Shown here one piece after another: positions 1 through 12,930 of a DNA stretch of 64,000 bases. A model generated the notes under the pieces. That model did no database searches. It was not told the DNA's origin and worked only from the letters and a program-made list of their open reading frames with translations. A program made the position numbers and the translations under genes. The DNA comes from Allacma fusca (Eukaryota > Arthropoda > Collembola > Symphypleona > Sminthuridae): the NCBI GenBank assembly GCA_947179485.1, contig OX359246.1:26412001-26476000 (forward strand). The letters run 5' to 3'. Position 1 is the first letter of the stretch. Each line of letters begins with the position of its first letter.

Positions 1-781
1 TTTTCTGTAATTAATACCAAGTTTGTTACTGCTCGAATCAAATCACTTGGTGGATCCTGCGTGATTACTTATTGGTACCACCAGTTTCAGAAAAATTAAT
101 ACCAATTATGCTGTCAGTGGGGTTAAAATATACTTGGTTTGCCTTACGTAAATCCTCATTGTCAGTACCCGTTCTTATTCAATTAATACCAACTATAGTC
201 TCGGTGTTCCGAATGGAATCAGTAAAAAGAATGCATTTTGGTGGCACTTTTTGTTATAAACAGTAGTAATAAGGGGAGTATTTAATTAATCATCAATACT
301 TCGGTAGTGTTGGTCGATTATTTTTGTATATTATATTATTAACCGATGCGTTTCAAATTGAAAAAAATATCGTTATATCGTCCTTCGATATCGTTATCGT
401 CATTTTTAGGATGAACGATAACGACATTAACGATATTTAAAAAACGACCGATATGCCAATGCCTAGTACTACTGCCGGAAATATTTTGCATAAGAAATAG
501 GAATAATAGGCCGAATGAATTTGCTCCAAAAAATTAACCAAATTTTATTGTTTTTTATTGATACCATGTTCAATCTCATAAGAGTAGGCTCGCTGTTACA
601 TAATCCCATTTAACACAACCATAACGTTTTTTCCTATATAACGGCAATTCGCTTCAAAATTTAATACCTTCAGTTCCCTTATTATTATTTTAGCGACAGT
701 AAACTCTGTTCGCCCCAATATTTGACAGCACGAGACTATCGTCAGAAAAATATTACTTTTGGGAGGTAAATTGTACACAAT
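1..781. other. Left-edge intergenic DNA with short repeats
   Basis: No gene is visible. The motif AATTAATACC recurs near 10, 94 and 181, a spacing of about 87 bases, which suggests a decayed tandem repeat. About 311-468 is rich in ATATCG/CGATAT and ACGATA words in both orientations and may be a decayed word-array hAT-like element, but its ends and target duplication are not convincing. From about 470 the sequence becomes paralogous to 25,528 onward, so the tandem unit starts here. Confidence 0.4.
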
Positions 782-2880
782 CTACTCTCGCCTATCCTTG
801 AGTATAATAAAAAACTCTAGGGGCTCCAGAACATTCAAAACAGGGACTGACTCCGTCGTTGGCATGGGTTTGCTTGGATGAGCTCGTATCTCAAATCTTT
901 GGAACAAATTCGTCAAAAAAAGGAAAATCTCATCCCGTGCTAACGTTTCCCCAAGACAGACTCGCTTCCCAATCGAGAAAGGAATTAGGAATTCTTTCTT
1001 TTGAATTTTGCCCTCAGAATCGATAAACCGCTCCGGTCGAAAATTTTCAGGGTCTCCCCATATTTTCGGATCGTGGTGAACGTAGTGCTGGTTTGGTACA
1101 ATTAACGTTCCCTTCGGCATGTCATAGCCCTCAAAAGTAGTGTCCTCTGTGGCGGCATGGAAAAGTCCAAGTGGGACCAGGGAAGATTTGCGAAAGACTT
1201 CGCAAGTCAATGCCTCGGTATATACCATCCTGCGTAGTATTATTAAAACGCTATTTTATAAAATCGAGTTTTTTTTTTGCACTGCTTAAAAGTTATTTAA
1301 GGATATTTAATTAAGAAAACTACTTTGGTTTGTCAGCCATGGAGGGACGACGACTTGGCCCAACAATGTCATCGATTTCCTTCTGGAGTTTCTCCTGAAC
1401 ATCCAAATGGAGTATCAAAAACAGCACAGCCCAAGTTAGTGTGGTTGATGTGGTGAAGGCGCCAGCTTGGAATAAATCAAGTGCCACTGCTGACAAGGAT
1501 GTTTCTGCATCATAAACCAATATTACTTACATTGATCTCAACCCGTGACATTAATTTAGAAATTAGGCGGTCAAAAGTAATGACACATAATTAGCAAGTA
1601 CCTCCCATACTACCGTGGAAACTGGAACTGGGATCTGTAGTTTTATTAATCTCTCCCAAATATGCGTCTATAAAATCCCGTGGATTGTCTTGAATTTCCT
1701 TGGAAAATTCCGCCTGATGCTCACTGATGGGCTCCTGAACCAAGCTCATATTTTCCTCCATCACCTGGCGGGTTTTGTTCCAACCACTTACATTTGGAAT
1801 TAATTTGGCCAATCGTGGCATGAACATGATAAGGATTGGGTTCACGTTACGGGTTCCCCTGTAGAAAATAATTAGTTTTTCAAAAACTATCCTACCCATA
1901 ATAACACAGGGGGTTTATAGTTCATCCATTCTCAGATACTTGCCGGGATTAGCAGGAAAGAACTTACAAAAACATATTTTCAAAAATCCCTAATAATTTT
2001 GGATCACATTGGTTAAATCTCTTCCCAGTGATAATCCTCCATAGGGAGTTGACAACAGCTAGGGAGAATTTAATATTGAGGCTGACTGGACTGCTACCCT
2101 GGGACTTGAGCCAGTCCAGAAGTTCATCAACTTCCTCTTCAATCAGCCCTTCCATGTAGTTTTTACCAAACCCGAAGTCTCGAAGGTGACGAAGAGTAAA
2201 TCGCCGTTGATCTTGCCATTCTTGTCCAGTCGTCAGTATTATTCCTTTAAATTAATTTAACATTTCTTCATGTTTTTATTAAGGTCATTCCATATATTTA
2301 TGTATGAGAAAAACGTCATTATTTTTCATTTTAGTTAAAGTATTGGTTTCGAGAATACCTTGGCTGGCGCCATCAAATTCCATGATTTCCATTCTGGGCC
2401 TTCCTTGAAAACTGGGATGTTGGAATGCTTTCTTGATTAGCTCCAGGTCAGAGAGCACTATATGCCTATATACATGTCATTTTTACTTTATTATTTTACT
2501 CTGAATATTTAAAAAACCCTAACTCAAATTTTGTAGCTTGTAAGTGGTACCTGTCGTTTCCAATGTACATCTGAAAAATTTTCCCGTACTGGTCGGCCCA
2601 TTTTTTTACAGCCAGGTACGGCGCCTTGCCGAAGGATAGGGCATTTCCCAGTAAAGGTAATGGGAATGGTCCTGCAAAACATTGAGTTTATTATACGACA
2701 AGGATACATTTATACGGTCACCTTTCAAGGAGCAGAAGCAATCTTAAATATCAAGCAATTTTGCAGAGACTGCTAAAAATTCACACCTTTAGGAGCCTTC
2801 CCTAATTTTTTCCTGTTGATGAATTTCCAAGAAATAATAAAAAATATAGCGAACAGTACTAAATTGAAAATTAGGGCCAT
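782..2880 (-). CDS. Cytochrome P450, CYP2-clan type, copy A (7 exons)
   Basis: Haem-thiolate monooxygenase of the ER membrane. Exons on the minus strand are 2880-2787, 2671-2551, 2465-2359, 2244-1968, 1858-1602, 1504-1324 and 1229-782; all junctions are GT-AG and in phase, giving 494 aa. A signal-anchor helix lies at residues 3-18, then the linker [10 protein letters not shown] from 32. The K-helix ExxR is E356-R359, PERF is 411-414, and the haem loop FSIGKRVCLG is 430-439 with ligand C437. The I-helix reads AGAFTT (299-304), with Phe where most P450s have Asp or Glu. The start is the only Met before the anchor, and copy B begins at the same codon. The nearest relative is copy B at 25,776. 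The substrate cannot be told. The clan assignment rests on motifs and exon layout, not on a search. Confidence 0.92.
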
Positions 2881-2971
2881 TTTGGTCGACTTTCAATAAC
2901 TTGGAACTATGCTGATGTAATCATTCCGAGGAAGATGTTTGATTGTATATGCGCTTGCAATTCAACTAAGT

Positions 2972-2983
2972 CATATATACATA
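2972..2983 (-). promoter_or_regulatory. Candidate TATA box of P450 copy A
   Basis: Minus-strand TATGTATATATG lies about 92-103 bases upstream of the ATG. P450 copy B has a TATA motif at the same offset, followed by a similar sequence containing GTTGAATTG. Conservation of position supports a core promoter, but the transcription start is not known. Confidence 0.45.
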
Positions 2984-4999
2984 GCTGTGAGGACTTCAGC
3001 TCAAAAATCAAATTCAGCTCATGGGAAGTCAATACGGATAACCTTCAACAAGCCACTTCAGTCAAGTAATGCAGCAGTAATGCCCAAAATACTTATGCGA
3101 ATATAGTTGTAATAGATAACAAAGTCCTAGTACGTAAGGAACCAGCAGCCTGTAGCTGAAATTGGGGTAATATGCAGTTCTCAACCTGTACAAATATTTT
3201 TCAAAGGGAAAGTAAATGTGACAGGAAATACAAGTAATTATTTTCTTTTCGCAAAATATTTTGAAGAAAAGCATGATTTTTAAAGTTGCTTCCTTTGAAA
3301 TAGATATATTTGTTTGTAGATCTGAAACTCCCTTAGATGCTTGCTCCTTGCCTCTTAACGGTTCAGTGATGTGGGTTCACGAATAATTATGAATGGCTCA
3401 TTGTTAGTAATTGAATTACATAAAAAAGGCCGCTTTTGAATAATCAACGAAAAGACCTTGAAAGTTGAATCGAAGGACGATTCACAGAACTTCAAGCACT
3501 TGAGCTTACAGCAGAATATGTTATGATGCATATAATTATGTATGTATATATCTACGTCTGTACAATTGACAAACAAATCTTCAGGCAGACTATTATCCAT
3601 GCAGACTCTATTTTTCCAGAATAACATCTACTGTAACAGTGTTCGTTAAAAGGCGTCAGTTATGCATTGAGTTGGTGAGATAATTTGAACACCGAGAGTC
3701 AGAATCAACTTACATTATATTACTATTGGTGTCAAAACTAATTTGGGTACTAAATTGGGCAAGCTCAAAGTAATTTAAATGGCCAGGTATCGCGTAAACT
3801 CCTGAGAAATAACTGGAAATGTTCCTCAAAGGAGGTTACCGACGAGACTTGTGAATTAAAATGTTTTATTGACATACTTATGCGACATTATGCATTCAGG
3901 TCATTTACTGGTCCGAAACTATAAAATTGTAAAAGCACACATGGCGATGTAAATTTTTAAAGGACTTCTCATTAGGAGAAATTCAAAATTCGTTCACATT
4001 TAATTAAATGTTAAAGTTCTTTGAAAACTAACACACTGGAAAATCTGATTGTAAGTAGTTGTCTCTTAATTTTGAGATACTTTCAAACTCTACACTTTCC
4101 TCCTATTTTGTAAATTATCAAGAAAAGTAACTTTAAGAATCGGCTGTATGAATAGGGTGACCATTATAGTTTGTCCCCTCACTTGCCCACATCCAGGGGT
4201 GACTCCAAAACTATTTGACATCCCTTGATTGTTATAAACATTTCAGCTTTTCTACAATTTGCTTCATCGTTCTGGATCCAGATTTGAGGTCACAGGGTTC
4301 CAAGAAGTGAAGCAAGTCAGCTTGTTAAAGAATAAAAATTTATGCTTTTTTTCTCATGCAAAATATTTTTCTGAAAATGTTTTGACGCTCGTTTGCATGG
4401 TTTGAAGATAACAATAATTGATCATGTGAAGAGGGAATATCTGATGTTATTTTATTATATAAGACCGTATCGCGGAAAACATATTTCAGAGCGCTAGGCT
4501 TTTTCCAAATTTCAACCGAGATAAGGCTGTCCAAAATGACAGACGTTTTCGCAGTGTACAGGCATAAATTGAGAACATTTTCACATTTTACTTGGCGCCG
4601 ATATAGATCAAGAAGAGTTAATTCCATTATTTGCACGACAGAATATTACTGGATTCTGTCTAATGCAATAAGATTGTTCCTTAAAAATCAATTTAACTAA
4701 ATTGAAATGATGTCACTAGTAAATATTTTCAGAGTGTGCAAATTAAGTTAAACCTCATTCCTATTGTGTATCACTATAATGATATAATTGCCTAACCGAA
4801 CTCTCCTTATTATTGACCTTTCAATTACACAAGGGAAGGGGAAATGTTCTAACAGCTATTAAGCAAAGGACCTTTGTACTATGCATACAGTTTTTGCATT
4901 CTCGTGTTCCGGTACAAAAATTGGTGGCAAATTTTAACTTCTTTGCAAACCATATCCAATAATGACCTAACGCTCCAAACGTTTTTACCATATTAGTAC
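2984..4999. other. Non-coding spacer of unit 1
   Basis: No convincing gene. The stretch from about 3090 is collinear with 38,807-40,845 in unit 2, with many small indels between copies, as expected of non-coding DNA. Short open frames here are not conserved in the paralogue. Confidence 0.6.
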
Positions 5000-7900
5000 C
5001 AGGGGCTAAACAACCCTATGGTACAGGTGGTACAATGTACCCCCCTGATTTTATCCAGGGTGGTACAGTATATGGATTGTACCCCCCTCAATTTTGACAA
5101 CAAATGTCAAGTTACAAAATTAGTAGCTCCAACTTTACCAAAATCAGACATGACATGAGACCAGTTAGTAACCTCAAATGTAATTACACAAGCATGTGCC
5201 CAACCATGGCAGAAAAACAGTAGAAACGTTTCGCTCCTATCAGTTCAGTGCATCATGTCTCATCAGTTGTCTTTGGCACTTCATTCAAGCTTCTAAGCTA
5301 GAGGACCTTAAGATTTAGGTAGTACAAAGTACATACGTTGGAATGATAACTATGAATTGGAGAACAGGAAAGTTTCCGCTTTAAAATTTCAGGTGAAAAT
5401 GAAATTATAGCATGCAAAAGTTGTGCTAGTCAATTACCAATAGTTTAGATTTCATCGGAAAATCACAGGAGTCCAGAATGCCAAAATCTATTCAAACGAA
5501 ACTTTCCGATTGGGTTATTAAAAGATCCCCACCAGAAGAACTACAAACTCCACAAACACTAGGTAAGGTTCTATGAATGAGAAAAAGGATTGATTAAATG
5601 TTTTATTGTAGGGTAAAAAATCAAAAATCACAAACAATATAATAATGCAATAATAATGTGTGTAGTAGGTGAGGTTGGAACAAATGAGTTGCAAAATCAT
5701 ATTCCTTGGGGAACCACAGAAGACGCAGCTACGTCGCTTCATCCAAAAGGTAATTCGTTTAAAATTTAGTGCTTAGTTTAGTGCAATGCTTATCATTCAA
5801 TTTAGCAATTTTACCAATTGATTTTAATTACAGAAAAGGAAACAAACATGAATGATAACCAAGATATATCCATTGTTGACGATAATGGAATGTACGTTCA
5901 GAAATATGGTACTAGAAGTTATCACTTCCCGTGCAAACAGTGGGATGAATTCCGGTGGCTTAAAAGGGGACCCGTCGGAAGCGTTTTGTGTAAAATATTC
6001 CGCGAAGGATTTGACAAAAACATGTTTCTGGACTCGAAAAAAATCAACGGGAGATTTATTACGGAAGGCTACAATAACTGGAAACATGGGACTGAAAAAC
6101 TTTTGAACCACGAAAGCAGTGACCAGCATAATTTTGCATCCATGAAAATTGCAGGGTTAACGTCCAAACCGATTCACAGGTATCAATCTGAATACTTTGC
6201 TAAGTCTCAAAGCCAAGCACGAAATTCTATGCGGGCATTGTTTTCATCAGTTATTTACTTAGCAAGACAGGGATTGCCACTTTTAGGTCACAGTCTTGAA
6301 AAGGGAAACTTCGTGGAGCTACTTGATTTGAGAAAATCGGAAATAATGGGACTGTCTTCCTGGTTAGAACAAAGTAAAAGTTTTACTTTTCCCCCGATCC
6401 AGAACGAAATTCTCAAAATTGTAAGCCATGCTATTTTAAGAAACAAAATCAAAGAAATTAAGACAAATCAAATCTTTAGTCTCATTATTAATGTGACAAC
6501 AGATGTGTCCGTAAAAGAGCAGGTGTCGTTTTGTGTACGGACAGTCAATGATGACCCTGAAATTAAGGAGGATTTTTTGGGGCTGTATAATACTTCGTCC
6601 ACAAATGCTGATTCTCTGGCGGCCCTAATTTTGGACGTTTTCAAGCGGTTTGACTTGGAATTAAGTTCTGTTAGAGGACAATGTTATGATGGAGCATCAA
6701 ATATGTCGGGAAAATTAACTGGCGTTTCAACCCAAATACAGGAAATGGAGAAAAGGGCGATATATGTTCACTGCTATGCACACAGTTTAAATTTGGCTGT
6801 CCAAGATGTCATAAGGAACGAAGAACTTTTGCGGGATTGTCTATCATACGTTAATGACATCGGAGTTCTCCTCAAAGGATCTGCTAAACGGTAAGCAGCA
6901 TTTTGTTTGAAAATTTTCGAAATCGAATTTTGTTTTAGTTCGCCAATACTGTTGCAACTTACAATTTCGCAATAATTAATTGTTTTGAATAATTGTATAG
7001 TCTCTTAAAATTTTTGCACACACTGGCGAAGTCAACGGACAAATGTGCAACTAAAGCATCTGGATTATATACGCAGCTCAAAAAAGGGAAGACTTATTTT
7101 GGTTTGCTCCTTCTACAACACATTTTGAACCCAACCGAGATTTTGAGTAAAATCACACAAGCACGGCGTTCTACCGTAAGCGGTACTGTTCAGGCTTCGA
7201 AGGTGTGCATTGAACGTTTTAGTAAGCAGAAATGTCTGAACGTCTTCAGTGGCCTTTGGAACCGCATGGAAGAAGCATGTGACCGTTTTATTTTAGAACG
7301 TCTTTCTCTGGGCCGAATCCACAAAACACCAAAGCGATATGAAATAAATAATCTGGCTGTCTTTACAACTGCAGAAGCAAAGTACCAGAACATATTCAAC
7401 AATTCGATCGACCTTGTTGTTGCGGAACTGAAGGGTCGTTTTGACCAGCCCGGGATCAAGAAAGTCCAGGAGTTAGAGAACATATTGCTTAACTGGAATC
7501 AACTGGAACCAAAATCCCGGGAGCACCAAGTAGATGCTATTTCAGATTTGTACCACTTCAATTCGGAGACTTAATCTTCAAATGACTATGATTCGTGGGA
7601 TTAAAGGAGTAGACCGAAGCTCTATAACTGGATTTTTGTCATGGTTTAAGGCCTGTGTCCCAGAAGTTCGTCAAATGTTCTCCGAAGTTAAGGACTTTTT
7701 AAAAATTTAAATTGTGCTCCCAATCAGCTCCGCGACAGCTGAGAGATCATTTCCCACTTTACGGCGAAAAAAACATATCTAAGATCCGTAATTGGACAGG
7801 AAAGACTAAACCGCTGCTGGACATTATGGAGGAGCTTATGAGGACCTTCGTAAATAATGACTACCACCGAAAGGTTTTTGGGAACTTGTAATGCTTTAAC

Positions 7901-8062
7901 CCAATTTAATGTTCACACTGTTCTAGATAAACTCAAAAGTTACAACACATGAATAAAAGGCTAAAAAACAAGGGAAAATAGCGCATATTTTGGCATTTAT
8001 TTGAAGCATGTTTGGCGAGGGTAGTTGTACGCCCCACTTTTTCCGACGCGGGTTAGCCCCTG
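5000..8062 (+). mobile_element. hAT transposon (3063 bp) with perfect 8-bp target duplication
   Basis: The ends are inverted: CAGGGGCTAA on the left and TTAGCCCCTG on the right. It is flanked by ATTAGTAC at 4992-4999 and again at 8063-8070. The paralogous locus at about 40,845 has a single ATTAGTAC followed directly by CAGACATTA, which is the empty site. CAG ends and an 8-bp duplication are hAT hallmarks. GGTACA and GTACCCCCC words lie just inside the left end. The insertion happened after unit duplication. The transposase within it is broken. Confidence 0.95.
5478..7891 (+). pseudogene. hAT transposase (TTF-type zinc finger / DUF4371 kind), multi-exon, frameshifted
   Basis: Spliceosomal exons can be read at 5478-5562, 5669-5749, 5834-6890 and from 7001; all GT-AG junctions keep frame. 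The third exon begins with a TTF-like zinc-finger region (conserved FCxxF/NWK-type context around FITEGYNNWKHG), followed by a DDE-type domain with YDGASNMSGK and the CxAHSLNLAV motif. The fourth exon continues to a stop at 7574. Beyond it the conserved carboxyl half, including the dimerisation motif SSATAERSF (about 7726), is readable only by switching frame at about 7570, 7710, 7770 and 7800, one of the breaks lying in a run of A. The protein is therefore inactive as it stands. The intact exon structure and clear empty site suggest fairly recent decay. Confidence 0.88.
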
Positions 8063-8180
8063 ATTAGTACCAGACATTAGTTCGGTAAGTTTCAAAAAGG
8101 TGTGAAGGGTTGGGGAACATTTAGTGGGAATTTATAATACTGATTTTGACTGAAATTCTTGTGAGTTTTCAGTCCCCCCT

Positions 8181-10750
8181 ACCCTGTGGGACCCCAATAA
8201 GCAGTGGAAATGAACACAAAATGCTACCGTTGATTTTTATGGAGAGCGTTCTGTTTTTAAGATAACTACTTATAAGTTTTGTGAGGTAAAATGGTACACT
8301 GAATTCAGAGTATAGATTTTTAATTAGCAAAAGTTGACTCACTTTGTCAAACGCTTTTTAAGGTCAACATAGAGTGATGCAACTATATATCCTTTATCTA
8401 AACTTTGGAATATGTCAGGCAAAAAGCTAGTTGTAGCTAGTTGAGTGGAGAGAAAATCCCTAAATCCAAACTGGCTGGGGGAAGTTTATCCCGAACTTCA
8501 TTAGTTAATCTGCGGTAGATAACCGTTTCAAGAACTTTGCTCGCAAATGGTAGGATTGAGATAGGGCGATAAGAGGTAGCTTTCTTAGGGTCCTGTTAGT
8601 AAGGATTGGGGTTATGACCGCTTGCTTAAATACATTAGTGAAATCTGCCAGTACTGAAAATGAAGTTAAAGAATTTGCATAGTTGGATATTGAGAATTTC
8701 AATGTTGATTTTAAATATTCTAGATGGGATAAAAGTCGCTGTACAGTTATGACTTTTGTTAATTTTATGGCATGTTCTACTTCATTGTATTTAACTGGGA
8801 GGAATTCAATGTTTCTGTTATGCTCACTTAAAAATGGTCTATGAGGGAACTTTCATCAATTGAATTAATACAAAAGGCAGAAGCAAGCTTAGTGGCTATA
8901 GCTTCATTAGTGCACGCCACTCCTAAGTGTGTGTGTAGTTCTTTGGTTTGTATTAATTTACGTTTTTGGTTGGTAAGCTCAAAGTATGTATTCCAAGTAT
9001 CAGTAGCACTCTTACCTTTGGAAAACAAATTCAGAAAATAATTTGTCTTAGTATTAGTGATAAGGTTATTCAGTTTGTTTCTACCTTTCTTCTATAATAA
9101 ATGTTGATATGGGTCATGTGTTTTCAGGGAGTTAAGTTTAGGTTAGTTTTTCCCCTAAGTCTGAGTGTAGTATTAGTCATCCATGGGGATTCTTTAGATT
9201 TAACAGACTTGGTGAGAATAGGAACATGCTTATTTATAACAGGAATTGAAAGTTTGTTTCAAATGGCGTACATATCATCGGAATTTTCAATAACATCCAT
9301 TACATTCCAGGGAATCTTATTTAAATCTTTTATAAGATCCTTGGAATTCAGATTTTTGTAGTTTCTACATTGTACAGTAAAATCTCTTTATAACGGCCGC
9401 TTTATAACGAAATTCTCATTATACCGGACACATTTGATCATCCCCACCAAACGTAGTTGTGTAAGCATTTAATGTCCGTTATAATCATATAACGGAATAC
9501 TGTTTATACCGGACAAAAATCCAAGCTCCCTTGCGATTCCGTTATAAACAGATTTTACTGTATCACCTCACGTGTGCCAGGTATTTTGAATTTACGTCTG
9601 ATTGTGTAGATAATATCATGATGACTCCTACCAGTTTGGATAACTCCATAATCCAAATCATTATGTGATCAATCAGTGTTGAAGTTCCAGGGTTACCCTG
9701 GTGGGTTGTTTCATTAATTGCTGTAGATTATACGATTTGAATGCTTTAAGTTAAGTACTTGTTACGGGATCATCAAGGAGGTTTACTTTAAAATCACCAA
9801 AGATACGTGTTTCCAGTAGCAGAGGGTTAGTGGTTCTGTAGAATGTGTCAAAACAGTCTAAGAAGGTTTTAAGGCTGGAGTGCGGGGGGTAGATTAAAGA
9901 GTAAATCATGTGTTTACTGCTCTTAGGTTTAATAGTGAGGGACATGGAATCTATTTCAGTGTCAGTAAAGCAGTTAGCGGTGTCAATAATTTCGAAGTTA
10001 ATGTCCGAATATACATATACCAAGAGTCCACCTCCGTGTCTTAGTCTATCCATCCTAACAATATTATAATTTGCTATATCTACGTCATTGTCATTTGTAC
10101 TTAAATCCAGGAATGTTTCCGACAAGAATAGAATGTGAAATTTTGTTTGCAATAGAAAGGTTGTAATTTCATGATAGTTCCTGCTTACAATACGAACATT
10201 TAAGTGAGCAACTTTAAATCCCCCTTTAAAATTCATATTGTTAGTAGTTGTCTAATGTACCTGATTTATACATAGAATCAAGCAAAGAGCTTTGAGTAGA
10301 ATTAGCAAAAGTAATAGTGAGCATTAAAAGCAAACCCAGTTATTAAAATCAGTACCCTAGCCAATAAAATGGTTTCTATGGAAAACTAAATTGATTTTTT
10401 GACAATTAATAATGGATATGCGTCTATCAATTTTAAGGGAAAGTTTACAGAATGTAGGGGCAGGATACTTACAGTAATTATTGTTTTTAAGTATACATGG
10501 GGGACAAAGTTTGCTAGCTATATGTGTGTGAGGTTTGTACTTACAAAAAGTGAAACACCTTGTATGTATATAATTAATACAGATTTCGCAATGAAATCCT
10601 TTGAATCTTCAATCACTTTTCTTGCACTTGACACAGTTGTTGCCTCGAAGATGATTTTTTGTTTTGGGCGGGTCGATATCAGGTTGATCTTCGTCATTGT
10701 TGTGTGTACCAGTCTCCAGCGACAGCAGTCAGGATTCAGGAATAAGTAGT
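8181..10750 (-). mobile_element. LINE relic: PHD-like finger, APE endonuclease, partial reverse transcriptase
   Basis: Reading on the minus strand, about 10,650-10,500 encodes a C4HC3 PHD-like finger (CVKC, CEIC, HTRC, CPPC) with one stop. Then 10236-9751 gives the amino half of an APE-type endonuclease (HLNVR, LSETFLDL, GGGLLVYV, GDFKVNLL). Reverse transcriptase follows in pieces: FKQAVITPI near 8620, QFGFRDF near 8460, LYVDLKK with a one-base loss in the next codons near 8350, and ISSYLKNR leading to GVPQG near 8185. The copy stops there, so most of the catalytic domain and the 3' end are absent. Loss of a 3' end is unusual for a LINE. A pogo-like MITE is inserted in it. Confidence 0.8.
9375..9560. 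mobile_element. pogo/Tigger-like MITE (186 bp)
   Basis: Inverted ends CAGTAAAATCTCTTTATAAC (left) and GTTATAAACAGATTTTACTG (right), flanked by TA on both sides. TA duplication with CAGT-starting ends and TTATAACG/CCGTTATA subterminal sequence is characteristic of pogo-type Tc1/mariner MITEs. It interrupts the LINE relic between its endonuclease and reverse transcriptase parts, so it is younger than that LINE. Confidence 0.85.
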
Positions 10751-12930
10751 GTTGGTGCGGCTGCCCTGTACTTCTTCAACGTTGCTTTCAGATGGGCTAC
10801 GACCAGCAGCTGTACAAAAGTATGTTAATAAGCGTGTAATTTGCAAGAAGCTGCCAGGTACTCCTCGCAGGGAAGGAGCAGAGCTCCTAGGCTTTAGATG
10901 CTACCAGCTTGGAGGCTGGAGCAGAAGTGATAGACCTGATGACCTGACCAAGTTGTAACATGCTACCAAAGAGAGACTTGCGCTGGAATCAGAGCACCCT
11001 TAAATTACTTTCGATTTGGAATTTAATCCGTTTGTGTACGACACATCTGGGAGGCATGTGCTACAATGGAACTGCAAACAATATCGTTGCTGGACAAGTG
11101 TGTACTGTTTCCAGTGGATTGACGTAAGTTACCTCGTAGTTCGATTTATACACTCATTGCGATCTGCGGAGCAACTGGATCTATTTAAGCTAGCTGAACA
11201 TGCTCTGCTAACGATGAGCTTCCTTGTCGGACTTTACTGGTCCTTTGTAGTGTTTCTAAACGATCCTGGTCTGGCTGCGACCATTTTCAAGAAAATTTGG
11301 TATCAATTAAACGAAGAATTCAAATTAATACAGAACATTCAACAATTAATTATAATTCATTAAAATGAGTTTCAAAATTCTGAGTAACATCTTCATAAAT
11401 CAGGACGTAAACTTATGCTAGCTTAACAATATAATACCTGTACATTTAAAGTTTTAGGGATAAAACGTTTCGGTGTAATATATACATCTTATTTATTATA
11501 CTATAACTTATTTTTATAATGGTATTATTAAAAATGTAGCACGTCCGTCACCTAGTCCCTTAAATACTATTGACAATCGTTTCTCAAATAGGTTCTGGGA
11601 GACCTTTAGAAAAATGGAAAACCTTGAGTTTGCAAGAAATGCTAGTGATTTTTCACCCAATGTACGTTTACACGATCGTTGTCCTATTTCCATTGATATT
11701 CTTGTTCGATTCATCTGCCACGTTCTTTTGGTATTCTATGATACCTCCGCGATTTAATCATATTGTGGTATTCGTCGGGTTTATTTTCTTCAAAACTGCT
11801 ATTGTGACAACATTTACTGCTGCACCGATGTTTGCACTATTCTTGCAATTGCTGTTTTTCCAAAATATCTCAACGACAGTCTCAAGTCAATTGAAAATCT
11901 ACAGGTATAGAAATTCCGGAGTTTTTTAATCCTAACGTATTAGATAGGTAATAGTAACTTTAAAATATTAGGATAAAATTATTTGACAAATTTTTGTTTA
12001 CATGTTACAGATGCTCTGAGTCTGTCAATATACCAGAAGAACAAACTATATTAACGTTAAACGTCTGCAAGACACTTCAGCTCGAAGTTCAAAATAATTA
12101 ATGAAATATTTTCTGATGTAATATTCACTTTCAAAGTTGCAGCTCTAACTGTTAATGTTCTTAGTATTTTCGTGGCCATAAAAACATTGCGAGTGTACCC
12201 GGTATTTGCTGTTGCAAATCTACTTCTAGCCGCAGATGTCTCTTGTATGTTTACAGTCCTCTACAATCAAACGTTTTGGATTCACTTGCAGTTGAAACGC
12301 TTGAAACGAACAGTAATGTATGCAATGCATATGGGCACTAATCAACCCTCGCGGTCCACTCATGAGACAGTCAAAATATGCGGGCACGCCCCCATCACCA
12401 ATCTTTGCACGATATCTAAGAGGTATCACTCACACTCTTCCTTGTGAGTACCAATTTATAAAACAGCTCTCTCCCTCGTCAACATAAGTGCCACTCCCGA
12501 CGTGAATTGTTCTTATTTAATGCCATTAAAATCATTCATTTAAAACGTGAGTTTCCATAATGATTATTTAAAATAAAAGCAATATTAGTTTAATTTTTAG
12601 GTAAATGCAATTAGGTAAAGAAATTGTTTTAAGTGAACTCCAAAACTTAAATTATCAACTTGTCCTGCAGTCAAACATTTTTGTCTGAAACGCTAAATCT
12701 ATCCACTGCCGTAAATAATTTAAAAAAACGAGAATCAAGCAGGAAAAAATACAAATGAAAAGAAAGAGATTAACATTTATTTTACTGATACTATTATGGT
12801 AGTGGCCTCCCGAGTTTTATATTACCAATCTTAATTTTCGCACTGATATGTTGTAATGTTTAAATGGTTTATTTAAAGAGATTACTGACCATATTATTTG
12901 TAAACATAAGTTTAGTGATATCCTTTAAAC

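Noticed and set aside
311-468. ATATCG-rich block as another word-array hAT element
   Set aside because: Possible TAG-type ends exist, but the flanking 8-mers (TACTTCGG against TACTACTG) do not match well enough.
5824-6129. Minus-strand frame opposite the hAT transposase
   Set aside because: Overlaps a plus-strand exon with clear transposase motifs and has no own motifs.
10399-10958. Plus-strand frames upstream of chemoreceptor copy 1
   Set aside because: The first is the shadow of the LINE's minus-strand PHD-like region; the second has no paralogue before copy 2.
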